64,000 nucleotides of DNA from Pseudonocardiales bacterium (GTDB lineage Bacteria > Actinomycetota > Actinomycetes > Mycobacteriales > Pseudonocardiaceae). Position numbers and translations under genes: made by a program. The stretch covers positions 1 to 64,000 of the forward strand of contig JAFAPC010000049.1 of assembly GCA_019247305.1 (NCBI GenBank), written 5' to 3'. Of this stretch, positions 45,410 to 54,490 are shown in pieces (within the stretch, counting starts at the first letter, position 1; each line of letters starts with the position of its first letter). The notes beneath the pieces were generated by a model. The model had not been told where the DNA came from and did no database searches. It worked only from the letters and a program-made list of their open reading frames with translations.

Positions 45410-45799
45410 ATGTCCACCCACCGGAGCGGCCCTTCGAAGCGCTATCTCCGCCCTAGCTCGGTGCGCACCATGCTGCTTGAAGCCTTGAGGGACGGTATGC
45501 GAGCCGGGCGGAGTTCCCCAGCGGGGATCGGGTCGTCGCCGTTCCGGGCGTGCGTTGTGTTGTACTGGCTGCTGCTGGATCATCAGCCTGACCAGTGGGG
45601 TCGCTGTCAGGCCTGTCGCCGGCCTGGGTCGCTGTTCGGGGCGCGGTGGCGCCAGTGCCACGTGTACGACAGGGCGGACCTCGTGGAGCGCATGGACGAG
45701 GTGCTGCTGCTGGGTGTGCTGGACGACGAGTTCGGGTTGGCCGTCGCGCCACCCGCCGCGCCGGGACCGGCACCACACCGCGTCGGTGATGACGGATGA
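45410..45799 (+). CDS. Hypothetical protein with a CxxC pair
   Basis: A 129-residue protein. The middle contains CVVLYWLLLDHQPDQWGRCQ ACRRPGSLFG, which looks like a small zinc-binding or nucleic-acid-binding motif. A GGGAGG site precedes the ATG by nine bases. It diverges from the XRE regulator and begins a run of three overlapping plus-strand genes. No known family recognised. Confidence 0.6.
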   Translation: MSTHRSGPSKRYLRPSSVRTMLLEALRDGMRAGRSSPAGIGSSPFRACVVLYWLLLDHQPDQWGRCQACRRPGSLFGARWRQCHVYDRADLVERMDEVLLLGVLDDEFGLAVAPPAAPGPAPHRVGDDG

Positions 45800-46013
45800 C
45801 ACCGGCGTGCTGCCCGCGATCACAGCCCGATCCGCCCAGCTAGCCACCGCAGACCCCGGCCGTCTCGCCCCTGTCTCCCCCAAATCCACCGGGGCGAGCG
45901 GCCGGGACCCTACCCACGGCGGGGCCGGAGATGATCCGAGGGCCTCCGGTCCCGCCGTGGTCCACCCCACAAATCCGCACCATCCGGGCAGCCGTGCCGG
46001 AGGCATGACGTGA
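45789..46013 (+). CDS. Small hypothetical protein, Pro/Gly-rich
   Basis: A 74-residue frame starting MTDDTGVLPAITARSAQLAT, overlapping the previous gene by 11 bp and the next by 4 bp. Most of it is disordered. It is supported mainly by the overlaps on both sides. Confidence 0.4.
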   Translation: MTDDTGVLPAITARSAQLATADPGRLAPVSPKSTGASGRDPTHGGAGDDPRASGPAVVHPTNPHHPGSRAGGMT

Positions 46014-46726
46014 TAGATCACTCTGACGCCGCGACGGGGCACCGCGCGAGGGGTCCCGCGGCGGTAGCCAGGGCCCGGCCGGTGGTCCTGTTGCGCTACC
46101 GGCCCGGTATCGGCGGGCGCACCGCGCGCGTCGTGCACCTGGTCCCCCAACCCCTCGCACACCAGCCCGGCACCGCCGGGGTCGCGTTCTGCGGAGCCCT
46201 GCTCCGCCCGGAACTCGTGGAGACGGTCAGCCCTGGTCAGGGCGCACGCTGCATCCTGTGCACGATCAATCACGGGGCGGTGGCACCGGCCGGGCGGATC
46301 AGCCGCAAGACCAACGCGGGGACCGCCGCGGGCCGCTACCGCGCCTGGGGCTGGCCAGTGACATCGCGCGGTCACCAAGTGTGGCTTGACCTCGAACCCA
46401 CCACCGTCGCACTCACCATCCCCGCGCCACTGGTCACGGAGGCCACTAAGCTCCTCCACCAGTGGCGCTGCCCCCCACCGGCGCTGATGATCCATCCCGA
46501 CGCGCCCGAGCACCGGGTGATGCTGGCCACCGAGCGCCACAGCCGCGCCCTGCTCTACCCCCGCGGCGTGCACCGCAGCACCGGGGCCCTGCCGCTGCCC
46601 CCGACCACGACCCCCCACGGAACGCTCATCTGGGCCCTGCCACCCCAGGCGGGCCCGCTGCAGCTGTGCCGCGAATTCGACGTCTTCGCGGCATTGCGCA
46701 CCGTGCTCCGCGACCCACTCGCCTGA
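46010..46726 (+). CDS. Conserved hypothetical protein
   Basis: A 238-residue protein. An N-terminal region holds three Cys residues (FCGALLRPE, RCILCTINH). A C-terminal region (GWPVTSRGHQVWLDLEPTTV ALTIP, LTVLRDPLA-like end) may be a separate fold. The WPVTSRGHQVWL segment is vaguely like the small primase/polymerase-type proteins of this order, which I cannot confirm. It overlaps the previous gene by 4 bp (ATGA-type). Confidence 0.5.
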   Translation: MIDHSDAATGHRARGPAAVARARPVVLLRYRPGIGGRTARVVHLVPQPLAHQPGTAGVAFCGALLRPELVETVSPGQGARCILCTINHGAVAPAGRISRKTNAGTAAGRYRAWGWPVTSRGHQVWLDLEPTTVALTIPAPLVTEATKLLHQWRCPPPALMIHPDAPEHRVMLATERHSRALLYPRGVHRSTGALPLPPTTTPHGTLIWALPPQAGPLQLCREFDVFAALRTVLRDPLA

Positions 46727-46782
46727 GCTCGGCAGGAACTGCCGCGGTCTGCTCTGCGGCCAGATGAGGTAATTTCTCAATA

Positions 46783-47430
46783 TCAGTTGACCGGGTCCGC
46801 CGGATGGAGGAAGCGAACGCTGCGGCAGATGACGGCCATGATGGCCTGGTAGGACTCCCAGTCGGCGGGGGTCGGCGAACTCAGCGCAACGACGAGTAGC
46901 CACGGCTGATTGTCGACGGGGATGCTCACCTCGATACTGCGTACCGGCAGCTGCACCGTCGTCCCGTCCGGCGCTTTGCCGCCCAGCCAGCATTCAGCGA
47001 CCACGGCGACCGCAGGACCCACCGGCAGCTCGATTGCATAGACCTCGCGGTCGTCGTGCCGTTCGGACAACGCGGCGAACAGGCCCATGGCGGCGATGTC
47101 AGCCGGTGCTGCGGGCGAGGCGGGCAGCCACGACACAAGCACCGACGCCGTTGACAACGTGCCCGCCGAGCTGCCCAGGCAGGCTGCAGCCTTGACGACA
47201 CCGCCCGTCGCGAGCAGCGCGGAATAGGCCCGCAGATGTGCCAGCGCCAGCTCGCGGTACTCCGGTGGGCGCTCCACCGGCACCAGGTCGAGGAACGCCG
47301 TCGCGATCGCACCCCAGGTCGCTGGCTCGCTCGCCAGCGGCAGGTCACGGAAATCCGCCGGAAAGCCGATCACAAACTCGGGCGGATCGACGCTCGCCAC
47401 AGGATCCGCACTGGCTGTGGTCCTACTCAT
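46783..47430 (-). CDS. Conserved protein of a WXG100-type secretion cassette
   Basis: A 215-residue soluble protein with mixed alpha/beta composition (FVIGFPADFRDLPLASEP, VVAECWLGGKAPDG, SIEVSIPVDNQPWLLVVALS SPTP). The last part recalls the immunity or chaperone-like proteins that follow WXG-type substrates. Its ATG overlaps the stop of the 410-residue WXG protein by 4 bp. Role inferred only from position. Confidence 0.55.
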   Translation of the reverse strand: MSRTTASADPVASVDPPEFVIGFPADFRDLPLASEPATWGAIATAFLDLVPVERPPEYRELALAHLRAYSALLATGGVVKAAACLGSSAGTLSTASVLVSWLPASPAAPADIAAMGLFAALSERHDDREVYAIELPVGPAVAVVAECWLGGKAPDGTTVQLPVRSIEVSIPVDNQPWLLVVALSSPTPADWESYQAIMAVICRSVRFLHPADPVN

Positions 47431-48659
47431 GCTGGCGCGAGCCTTCCGCTACGCCGGTCCTGTGCACCGCCCACACCGTTGACGAAGGTCGCACCGAGTG
47501 CGCCGGACGAGCCATGGCCGCTGAGCGCGTTCCAGCCTTTCTTCACGTCGTCGACGATGTTGCCGAACCACGGGTTGAACGAACCGAGCACCAGACCGGG
47601 GACGCCGGCCATGACGCTGCTCTTCCAGATACGCGCGTAGTGCAGGAAATTGGCCGCCCCGATGACCTCATAGTTAGTCTCGATCCCGGTGGCTTTGTGA
47701 GTGGCCAAGCCCACCTTGTACATGGCACTCGCGTTCTCCATGCCCTTCTCCGCCACTTTGCCGACACCCCAGGTGAGCACACCGAGGGAGTCCAGGGCGA
47801 TGGTCCCCCAGGAGACGTCCGCCCCCTCCGCCTTGGCGAGGCCATGCGTCGCCAAGGCACCGAGAGCGAATCCGGCCGACACCGCAAACAGCACGCCCGC
47901 AGCGGCTTCAAACGGGGGGGTGAACAGGCATACGGTCGCGACGACGCCAAGCACTGTGCTGATGTCGGACAGAATGTCACCGATCAAGTCGGCATGGTCT
48001 TTGACCCAGTCCCCCACCTTGTCCGGCAGGGAGACCACGAAGTCCATGGCATCGGACAGGGCGCTGCCCAGCTGTTGGAAAAACCCCGGCTTGGCCGGTG
48101 CGACGTCGGAGGCGTCGCGTAGCGACTTCGCGACCCGGCGGGCCACCTCGTCGTGCTCGGCGAGCAGCCCGTGTGCCTTGGCGATGATTCGGGACAACTC
48201 GTCGGAGGCAGCGTCGAGCTTGCGCTTCGCCTGGGTGGCCTGTTGGATGGCCTCCTCGACCTCGGCCTGTGAGGCGTTCGCGCCCGGCCGCGCGATCGCC
48301 GTCACCACCGCGCGCGCCGAGGATACCGACGCGGCGGCGTCGGTCGCCTGCCGCTCGTACGCCGCCGCGCGGCGCTGAAACTCGACCAACTCCGCCGACC
48401 AGGTGCTCAGGGCCCGGCACGCAGCGCTCATCGAGTTCTCGCCGTCGGCCAGGTGCTGGGGCAGCTCGCCAATGCGCCGGGCGAACGCCTGCGCGGCCTG
48501 GCCCTGCCACACGCCATCGCTGCGGCCGAGCTGGCGGAGGGCACCACTGGCCGCACTGAGCCGACCCGCGACCCGTGAGATGATGTCGTGCACGTTGTGC
48601 ACGACATCCACATCGCCGGGCGCAGGATCGAAACCCAGGGTGGGGTAGTAACTGGTCAC
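47427..48659 (-). CDS. WXG100-like large secreted protein
   Basis: A 410-residue protein. The N-terminal 190 residues are long helices with a WxG turn (GVWQGQAAQAFARRIGELPQ) and coiled-coil character, as in type VII secretion substrates. Residues about 225-275 are strongly hydrophobic (LSDISTVLGVVATVCLFTPP FEAAAGVLFAVSAG). The C-terminal 120 residues (Gly/Ala-rich, ending in a charged tail) resemble no toxin domain I know. It overlaps neighbours by 4 bp on each side. No secretion ATPase (EccC) is in the window. Confidence 0.7.
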   Translation of the reverse strand: MTSYYPTLGFDPAPGDVDVVHNVHDIISRVAGRLSAASGALRQLGRSDGVWQGQAAQAFARRIGELPQHLADGENSMSAACRALSTWSAELVEFQRRAAAYERQATDAAASVSSARAVVTAIARPGANASQAEVEEAIQQATQAKRKLDAASDELSRIIAKAHGLLAEHDEVARRVAKSLRDASDVAPAKPGFFQQLGSALSDAMDFVVSLPDKVGDWVKDHADLIGDILSDISTVLGVVATVCLFTPPFEAAAGVLFAVSAGFALGALATHGLAKAEGADVSWGTIALDSLGVLTWGVGKVAEKGMENASAMYKVGLATHKATGIETNYEVIGAANFLHYARIWKSSVMAGVPGLVLGSFNPWFGNIVDDVKKGWNALSGHGSSGALGATFVNGVGGAQDRRSGRLAPA

Positions 48660-48955
48660 GGCTTCTTCATCGCCTTGCGCATCTCGTCGGCGAGCTGGAT
48701 ATCGCAGTCACCGTAGCCGCGAATGCCGTCTTCGAGTTGTTTGGCGACATTGGTCGACGCTTCGCGCAGCTGCCCAATGCCGTAGGCCCACTCGCCCGCG
48801 AAGTGATCGGCGGCCGATTCGAGTTCGCGGTGCCCGAGGCCGCGGGCCTGAGCAGACCCGAGAGACGAGGTGGCTTCCTGCATGGTGTCGGCGAAGGACC
48901 GCAGGCTGCTGAGCAGGCTCTGGAGCCCGGCGTCGTCCACCTTGAGGTCGGCCAT
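48656..48955 (-). CDS. Small WXG100-like helical protein
   Basis: A 99-residue all-helical protein (LKVDDAGLQSLLSSLRSFAD, then FAGEWAYGIGQLREAST) with a central Trp like the WXG turn. It precedes the large WXG-like protein by a 4-bp overlap and is the probable heterodimer partner or chaperone. Confidence 0.7.
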   Translation of the reverse strand: MADLKVDDAGLQSLLSSLRSFADTMQEATSSLGSAQARGLGHRELESAADHFAGEWAYGIGQLREASTNVAKQLEDGIRGYGDCDIQLADEMRKAMKKP

Positions 48956-49479
48956 CAGGATTTCTCCGGATTGTCTGGCAGCCCTTGACGGGAGGCTGCT
49001 TCCGCAGCGCGCATCGCCCGTACCTCACTGGGCGTGCTGAAGGCAATCATGGCTTTGCGAGTGAGCCAGTTAGCGGCCACGAATGGGCTGGGCTGTGGCT
49101 GCCCGATCTCGGTGAAGAACCGTTGCTGGGCTTGCTGCCGCTTGACGTACAGCTCGGTGTAGGCGGCGGGGGTGCGCCAAGCCCAGACCATCAGCACGGT
49201 GCCGGCGGCTGCCAGCGCAACGCCGATGACGCCGAACACGGCGCGCAAACCTACCGAGGCGTTGCCGGGCGCGAACGCAAGGACGATACAGATTAGTGCC
49301 AGCGTGCCGACCAGGCTTGCGCCGCACGTTCCGGCAACCTGGCGCCCGGCCCGCCGCATCGCAGCTGTGGCTGCCGCGGCATCGGCGCTGCTATCGAGCA
49401 CATCGATGCCCGTCTCAGCTTTGATCCGCGCCGCGACCGCACGTGGGTCGGGCGACGTCACAGCATGACCTCCCAGCAT
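48955..49479 (-). CDS. Two-helix membrane protein of the WXG100-like cassette
   Basis: A 174-residue protein with two hydrophobic helices (GASLVGTLALICIVLAFAPG and FGVIGVALAAAGTVLMVWAW). A charged C-terminus follows (LTRKAMIAFSTPSEVRAMRA). The start at 49479 or GTG 49461 are both possible. Its stop overlaps the ATG of the small WXG-like gene by one base, so the four genes make one operon. Function unknown. Confidence 0.6.
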   Translation of the reverse strand: MLGGHAVTSPDPRAVAARIKAETGIDVLDSSADAAAATAAMRRAGRQVAGTCGASLVGTLALICIVLAFAPGNASVGLRAVFGVIGVALAAAGTVLMVWAWRTPAAYTELYVKRQQAQQRFFTEIGQPQPSPFVAANWLTRKAMIAFSTPSEVRAMRAAEAASRQGLPDNPEKS

Positions 49480-49574
49480 GCAGCGATTTATCGTGGCGCG
49501 GATGGTAGCGCCCCTACCGAGCCGCGATCATCCCATGGCGGCGATGTGGGCGGAGGACGGCGTCGTAGGGGGCG

Positions 49575-49691
49575 TTACTCCCAATACCTCGGCCCATAGC
49601 CGGCGGCCGCAGCCGCTGTGGAGAACTTATCCTGGGGCAGGCACAACCCCACTTCCCGGAACAGCCGGATCCGGCTCGGCGTCCACTCCAC
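49575..49691 (-). pseudogene. Truncated N-terminus of an XRE regulator
   Basis: From GTG 49691 the frame reads MEWTPSRIRLFREVGLCLPQ DKFS, nearly the same as the start of the regulator at 44099-45265 (MEWTAATIRRFREVGLCLPQ DKFA). It then turns into unrelated sequence and stops after 38 residues. The matching DNA covers about 70 bp. It is a relic of a second, deleted regulator gene. Confidence 0.8.
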
Positions 49692-49763
49692 CAGCGCAGC
49701 GTAATGCCGACCACGCCAACGGCCGGCACGCGGTAGCGTGCAGCAGGCAAACGGCCTAACACC

Positions 49764-51536
49764 ATGGGGGTGGGACGAGCGGTGCAGCAGACACAGCATG
49801 AGCACCAGCAGCCCCTCGGCTGGTCCGCTCCCGGGCAGCTGGGCCCGGCGCAGCGAGCGGCGGACTGGCAGCGGTTGGCCGAGGAGCAGTTCGACGTCGT
49901 GGTCATCGGGGGCGGGGTAGTGGGTTCGGGCGCGGCCTTGGATGCCGCCACCCGGGGCCTCACGGTGGCGCTGGTAGAAGCCCGGGATCTCGCCTCGGGC
50001 ACGTCCAGCCGGTCCTCCAAGCTGTTCCACGGCGGCCTGCGCTACCTGGAGCAGCTGGAGTTCGGGCTGGTCCGGGAGGCGCTGCACGAGCGGGAGCTGA
50101 TGCTCACCCGGCTGGCGCCGCATCTAGTCAAGCCGGTGAGCTTTCTGTACCCGCTGGCTCACCGACTCTGGGAACGGCCCTACGTCGCCGCTGGGCTGGC
50201 GCTGTACCAGACGCTGGGCGGGGCCCAATCCGTGCCGGGCCAGCGCCACCTCAGCCGGGCGGGGGCGCTGAGATTGGCGCCGGCGTTGCGCCGGGACGCG
50301 CTCGTCGGCGGGGTGCACTACTACGACGCGATCACCGACGACGCCCGGCACACCATGACGGTGGCCCGCACGGCTGCCCAGTATGGCGCCGTGGTGCGCA
50401 GCTCCACCCAGGTCATCGGGTTCCTGCGAGAGGCGGACCGGATCTGCGGGGTCCGGGTGCGGGACTGCGAGACCGGCGCGGAGACCGACGTGCAGGCGCA
50501 CGCGGTGCTCAACTGCACCGGCGTGTGGACCGATGAGATCCAGCGGCTCTCCGGGGGGCGGGGCCGGTTCCGGATCCGGCCCTCTAAGGGGGTGCACCTC
50601 GTGGTCCCCCGGGACCGCATCGTGTCGGAGACCGGGCTGATCCTGCGCACCGCGACGTCGGTGCTGTTCGTCATCCCCTGGCGCAGCCACTGGATCGTCG
50701 GCACCACCGACACCGGCTGGAGCCTGGACCTGGCGCATCCCGCGGCCACCCGCGCGGACATCGACTACCTGCTGGACACGGTCAACGCCGTGCTGATCAC
50801 CCCGCTGAGCGACGGCGACATCGAGGGCGTCTACGCCGGCTTGCGGCCGCTGCTGGCCGGGGAGAGCGAGCAGACCTCGCGATTGTCCCGGGAGCACGCG
50901 GTCGCCCGGGTGGTCCCCGGCCTGGTGGCCATCGCCGGCGGCAAGTATACCACCTACCGGGTGATGGCTGCTGACGCGGTGAACGCAGCCGTGCCCGATC
51001 TGCCCGGGCGGGTTGCTCCCTCGATCACCGACAAAGTTCCGCTGCTCGGAGCGGATGGGTACCACGCCCTGGTCAATCAGGCTGAGGCGCTAGCCGCCCG
51101 GCACGGGCTGCACCCTTACCGGTTGCGGCACCTGCTGGACCGCTACGGCTCGGCGGTGCACCAGGTGCTGGCCCTGGCCGCGCAACGCCCTGACCTGCTC
51201 GCGCCGCTGCGCGAGGCACCGGACTACCTGCGGGTCGAGGTGGTGCACGCCGCCATCCATGAGGGGGCCCTGCACCTGGAGGACGTGTTGACCCGGCGTA
51301 CCCGGATCTCCATCGAGTACCCGCACCGGGGCGAGGCGTGCGCCGCTGAGGTCGCCGAGCTGATGGGCGAGGTGCTGGGCTGGGACGTGCCAGCGCGGCA
51401 CCGGGAGGTGCAGATCTACCTGGCCCGGGTGGCCGCCGAGCGTGAGTCGCAGCGTGAGGCCGACGACTCCACCGCCGACGCCCGCCGCGGCGCCGCCCCG
51501 GAGGCGCGTCCCCAGCTCCTCGTGCCCGTCAGCTGA
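49764..51536 (+). CDS. glpD: Aerobic glycerol-3-phosphate dehydrogenase
   Basis: A 590-residue FAD enzyme oxidising sn-glycerol-3-phosphate to dihydroxyacetone phosphate at the membrane. The FAD-binding motif is DVVVIGGGVVGSGAALDAAT; the family motif SSRSSKLFHGGLRYLEQLEF follows, and FVIPWRSHWIVGTTDTGW and VAIAGGKYTTYRVMAADAV are further glpD signatures. The C-terminal helical domain is present (HLEDVLTRRTRISIEYPHRG). The first 30 residues are a poorly conserved extension. No glpF or glpK is adjacent. Confidence 0.95.
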   Translation: MGVGRAVQQTQHEHQQPLGWSAPGQLGPAQRAADWQRLAEEQFDVVVIGGGVVGSGAALDAATRGLTVALVEARDLASGTSSRSSKLFHGGLRYLEQLEFGLVREALHERELMLTRLAPHLVKPVSFLYPLAHRLWERPYVAAGLALYQTLGGAQSVPGQRHLSRAGALRLAPALRRDALVGGVHYYDAITDDARHTMTVARTAAQYGAVVRSSTQVIGFLREADRICGVRVRDCETGAETDVQAHAVLNCTGVWTDEIQRLSGGRGRFRIRPSKGVHLVVPRDRIVSETGLILRTATSVLFVIPWRSHWIVGTTDTGWSLDLAHPAATRADIDYLLDTVNAVLITPLSDGDIEGVYAGLRPLLAGESEQTSRLSREHAVARVVPGLVAIAGGKYTTYRVMAADAVNAAVPDLPGRVAPSITDKVPLLGADGYHALVNQAEALAARHGLHPYRLRHLLDRYGSAVHQVLALAAQRPDLLAPLREAPDYLRVEVVHAAIHEGALHLEDVLTRRTRISIEYPHRGEACAAEVAELMGEVLGWDVPARHREVQIYLARVAAERESQREADDSTADARRGAAPEARPQLLVPVS

Positions 51537-51570
51537 CCCCCCGCCCGCCTGCCCTCAAACCGGGCGGGGT
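51537..51570. terminator. GC-rich hairpin between convergent genes
   Basis: CCCCGCCCG (51539-51547) and CGGGCGGGG (51561-51569) form a nine-pair stem with a 13-nt loop, directly between the glpD stop and the convergent carboxylase stop at 51575. It has no T tract, but such hairpins are typical actinobacterial bidirectional terminators. Confidence 0.7.
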
Positions 51571-51574
51571 CGGG

Positions 51575-53347
51575 TCAGGCGGTGATCGTGCACAAGACGG
51601 TGCCTTGGGTGACCGAAGCCCCAGCGTGCACTCGTAGGCCGGTGACGGTGCCGGCCGTATGCGCGGTGACCGGGTTCTCCATCTTCATCGCCTCCAGCAC
51701 CACGATGAGGTCACCGGTGTTAACCAGGTCTCCCTCGGAGACCGCGACCGTGACCACGGTGCCCTGCATGGGCGCGATGACATCCCCGCCCGAGACCACG
51801 GCCGCCCGGTGACTAGGGCGCTGGCGAGGTCTGGCCCGGCTGGCCGCGCCAGCGCCCAGGGCCAGCTCGCCCAGCAGCGAAACCTCCAGCCGCCGGCCGT
51901 CCACCTCTACGATCACGGTCTGCCACGGCGCCGGTGGTGGTGGCTGCGTCGGGGGGTCCTGCGGCGGCAGTTGCGCAGTGAACTGGGTCTCGATCCACCG
52001 GGTGTGCACCGCGAACTGCTCACCGTCGGGAGCGGCGAAGGCCGGGTCGTCCAGCACCGCCCGGTGGAAGGGGATGACGGTGGGCAGGCCCTCGACGGTG
52101 AACTCGGCCAGGGCCCGCCGGGAGCGCGCCAGGGCCTGCTCGCGGTCCGCGCCGACGACGATGAGCTTGGCCAGCATCGAGTCGAACTGACCGCCGATGA
52201 CGCTGCCGGCGCGCACCCCGGCGTCTAGCCGCACCCCCGGCCCGGAAGGCGGATCGAACACCGTGAGGACACCGGGGACGGGCAGGAACCCCCGGGCCGG
52301 GTCCTCGGCGTTGATCCGGAACTCGATGGCGTGGCCGCGGGGTGGTGGGTCAGCGGAGATGCTCAGTCGCTCGCCGGCTGCGATCCGCAGTTGCTCACCC
52401 ACCAGGTCCAGGCCGGTGGTTTCCTCCGAGACCGGGTGCTCGACCTGCAGCCGGGTGTTCACCTCAAGGAAGGAGATGGTGCCCTCGGGGCTCACCAGGA
52501 ACTCGACGGTGCCCGCGCCGGTGTAGCCCGCTTCGGCGCAGATCGCCCGAGCCGCCTCGTGGATGGTGCGCCGCTGCTGCTCGGACAGGAACGGGGCCGG
52601 GGCCTCCTCCACCAGCTTCTGGTGCCGGCGCTGCAGGGAACAGTCCCGGGTGCCGACCACCACGATGGTGCCGTGCTGATCAGCCAGCACCTGCGCCTCG
52701 ACGTGCCGGGCCCGCTCCAGGTAGCGCTCCACGAAGCACTCGCCGCGCCCGAAGGCCACAACGGCCTCACGCACCGCGGAGTCGAACAGTTCGGGGATCT
52801 CCGCCAGGGTGCGGGCCACCTTCAGGCCCCGCCCGCCACCGCCGAAGGCGGCCTTGATGACCACGGGCAGGCCGTGCTCAGCGGCGAACGCCACCACCTC
52901 GTCCGGTCCCGACACCGGATCCCTGCTGCCCGGCAGGAGCGGCGCTCCCGCCTTGCTGGCCAGCTGCCGGGCGCTGACCTTGTCCCCGAGCTCACGGATC
53001 ACCTGCGGGCTGGGTCCGATCCAGATCAGTCCAGCGTCGATCACCGCCTGGGCGAAGTCGGCGTTCTCGGCGAGGAACCCGTACCCGGGGTGCACCGCGT
53101 CCGCGCCGGCGCGGGCCGCGACCTGGAGCAGTGTGCTCGCCCGGAGGTAGCTCTCCGCTGGGGTGGCGCCGCCCAGCGCAAACGCCTCATCAGCCAGCGT
53201 GACGAACACCGCGTCGCGGTCGGCGTCGGCGTAGCCGACGACACTGGCCAGCCCGGCATCCCGGCAGGCCCGGATCACCCGGACGGCGATCTCCCCACGG
53301 TTGGCGATGAATACCTTGCGCAGGCCTGGCAGAGCGGGCTGCGGCAC
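51575..53347 (-). CDS. Acyl-CoA carboxylase biotin carboxylase/BCCP subunit
   Basis: A 590-residue protein. The N-terminal biotin carboxylase has [20 protein letters not shown], the ATP-grasp loop [17 protein letters not shown] and [22 protein letters not shown]-terminal biotin-carrier domain ends with EAMKMENPV, whose central Lys takes the biotin. The alpha subunit carries carboxyl groups for acetyl- or propionyl-CoA carboxylase; the beta (carboxyltransferase) subunit is not in the window. It may supply malonyl- or methylmalonyl-CoA, also useful to the PKS cluster nearby, but this link is only proximity. Confidence 0.93.
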   Translation of the reverse strand: MPQPALPGLRKVFIANRGEIAVRVIRACRDAGLASVVGYADADRDAVFVTLADEAFALGGATPAESYLRASTLLQVAARAGADAVHPGYGFLAENADFAQAVIDAGLIWIGPSPQVIRELGDKVSARQLASKAGAPLLPGSRDPVSGPDEVVAFAAEHGLPVVIKAAFGGGGRGLKVARTLAEIPELFDSAVREAVVAFGRGECFVERYLERARHVEAQVLADQHGTIVVVGTRDCSLQRRHQKLVEEAPAPFLSEQQRRTIHEAARAICAEAGYTGAGTVEFLVSPEGTISFLEVNTRLQVEHPVSEETTGLDLVGEQLRIAAGERLSISADPPPRGHAIEFRINAEDPARGFLPVPGVLTVFDPPSGPGVRLDAGVRAGSVIGGQFDSMLAKLIVVGADREQALARSRRALAEFTVEGLPTVIPFHRAVLDDPAFAAPDGEQFAVHTRWIETQFTAQLPPQDPPTQPPPPAPWQTVIVEVDGRRLEVSLLGELALGAGAASRARPRQRPSHRAAVVSGGDVIAPMQGTVVTVAVSEGDLVNTGDLIVVLEAMKMENPVTAHTAGTVTGLRVHAGASVTQGTVLCTITA

Positions 53348-53539
53348 CAGTGCCTCCGCGGCGGTCGGGTCGTGTCCGCCGCAGTCTAGGCCCCCGCATC
53401 AGCCGATGGGGAGATGCTTACGCACCTCCCGAACCCCCCTCGCACGGTCTTGGCGGTGCGGTGAATCCTTTGCCGAGGCTCGCGCCTCTCATACATACCT
53501 ACGCTGACCACAGGGTCGGCCCAGAACCCGGAGGCTGTT

Positions 53540-53638
53540 GTGACCATCATGACCATCGCTGCAGTTGTTATCATCGCTGCGCTCATCAGCTGTTGCAGCA
53601 TCATTGTGCTGCGCCGACGGAGTCGCTCACGTGGCTGA
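53540..53638 (+). CDS. 32-residue membrane peptide preceding an ECF sigma gene
   Basis: GTG 53540 has a GGAGG site six bases upstream and encodes MTIMTIAAVVIIAALISCCS followed by IIVLRRRSRSRG: one hydrophobic helix and a basic tail. Its stop overlaps the GTG of the sigma-factor gene (8-bp overlap). Too short for a family assignment; it may be a real small protein or a translational leader for the sigma gene. Confidence 0.5.
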   Translation: MTIMTIAAVVIIAALISCCSIIVLRRRSRSRG

Positions 53639-54191
53639 GGCGACCTGGCCCGACGCGCAACTGATCGCCGCCGCCCAGGAGGGTGACGCCGAGTCGATTG
53701 CCGCCCTGGTGTCCAGCTCGCACCCCCACGTGCGGCGGTTCGCCCACACCCTGTGTGCTTCGCCTGAGGACGCTGAGGATGCCGCCCAGGAGGCGTTGAC
53801 CATTCTCTACCGCAAGATCGGGACGCTGCGGGCCTCCGCTGCACTGGCGTCGTGGATGTTTCGCATTGTCCGCCACGAGTGCCTACGGCAGTGGCGACTG
53901 ACGTTGCGCCGCGACGAGCCGGTTCCGGACTCCACCATGGTCTCGGCCGAGGACGAAGCGCTGCAACGTCTGGAAGCCAACCGGGTGGCAGCAGCGATCG
54001 TCGCTTTGCCCGCTGACCAGCGGCGTGTGCTGATCATGCGGGACATCCAAGGATACAGCGGCCGGATGGTCGCCGAGGCGCTCGGCCTCAGCATGGCCGC
54101 GATGAAGTCGCGGCTGCATCGCGCCCGGGCAACAGTCCATCACCTGCTCCAGGACACCCCTGATGCGCTCAAGGAGACCAACGATGACTAA
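53631..54191 (+). CDS. ECF sigma factor
   Basis: A 186-residue protein. Region 2: FAHTLCASPEDAEDAAQEAL TILYRK, then ASWMFRIVRHECLRQWR. Region 4: LPADQRRVLIMRDIQGYSGR MVAEALGLSMAAMKSRLHRA RATVH. GTG 53631 overlaps the 32-residue peptide gene; longer starts at 53565 only extend into that gene. No classical anti-sigma with a zinc motif follows, but the next small membrane protein overlaps its end by 8 bp and has a Cys pair. Confidence 0.88.
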   Translation: MAEATWPDAQLIAAAQEGDAESIAALVSSSHPHVRRFAHTLCASPEDAEDAAQEALTILYRKIGTLRASAALASWMFRIVRHECLRQWRLTLRRDEPVPDSTMVSAEDEALQRLEANRVAAAIVALPADQRRVLIMRDIQGYSGRMVAEALGLSMAAMKSRLHRARATVHHLLQDTPDALKETNDD

Positions 54192-54477
54192 CAATCCGAG
54201 TTTTGCCAGCACATCGCTGCCCCGGCACTTAGTACGCGGCGTGGTTGGGTTCGGCGCGCTGATCGCTGCGGTCGCGCTCATTCCGGTACTCGGGCTGGGC
54301 AGCCTGCTGCTCGCACCGGTTGGCCTGCTCGCCCTGCGGGGGTGTCCGACATGCTGGGCGATCGGGCTGTTGGAGACCATCTCGATGAGCCGGTTGCGGC
54401 GTTCCTGCGTCGATGGTCGGTGCCAGCTGACCGTCGCTGGACACGCTCATGTCGAGCAACCAGGCCACAGCGACTAG
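54184..54477 (+). CDS. Small Cys-rich membrane protein coupled to the ECF sigma gene
   Basis: A 97-residue protein with one to two hydrophobic helices (GVVGFGALIAAVALIPVLGL GSLLLAPV), then LRGCPTCWAIGLLE and RRSCVDGRCQLTV. The paired Cys residues at the membrane edge could bind a metal or form disulfides, fitting a redox-sensing partner of the sigma factor (inference). Its ATG overlaps the sigma stop. Confidence 0.65.
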   Translation: MTNNPSFASTSLPRHLVRGVVGFGALIAAVALIPVLGLGSLLLAPVGLLALRGCPTCWAIGLLETISMSRLRRSCVDGRCQLTVAGHAHVEQPGHSD

Positions 54478-54490
54478 GACAAAGCAGCGA

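Noticed and set aside
46727-46782. Weak GCCGC/GCGGC hairpin between convergent genes as a terminator
   Set aside because: Only about five base pairs with no T tract; too weak to call.
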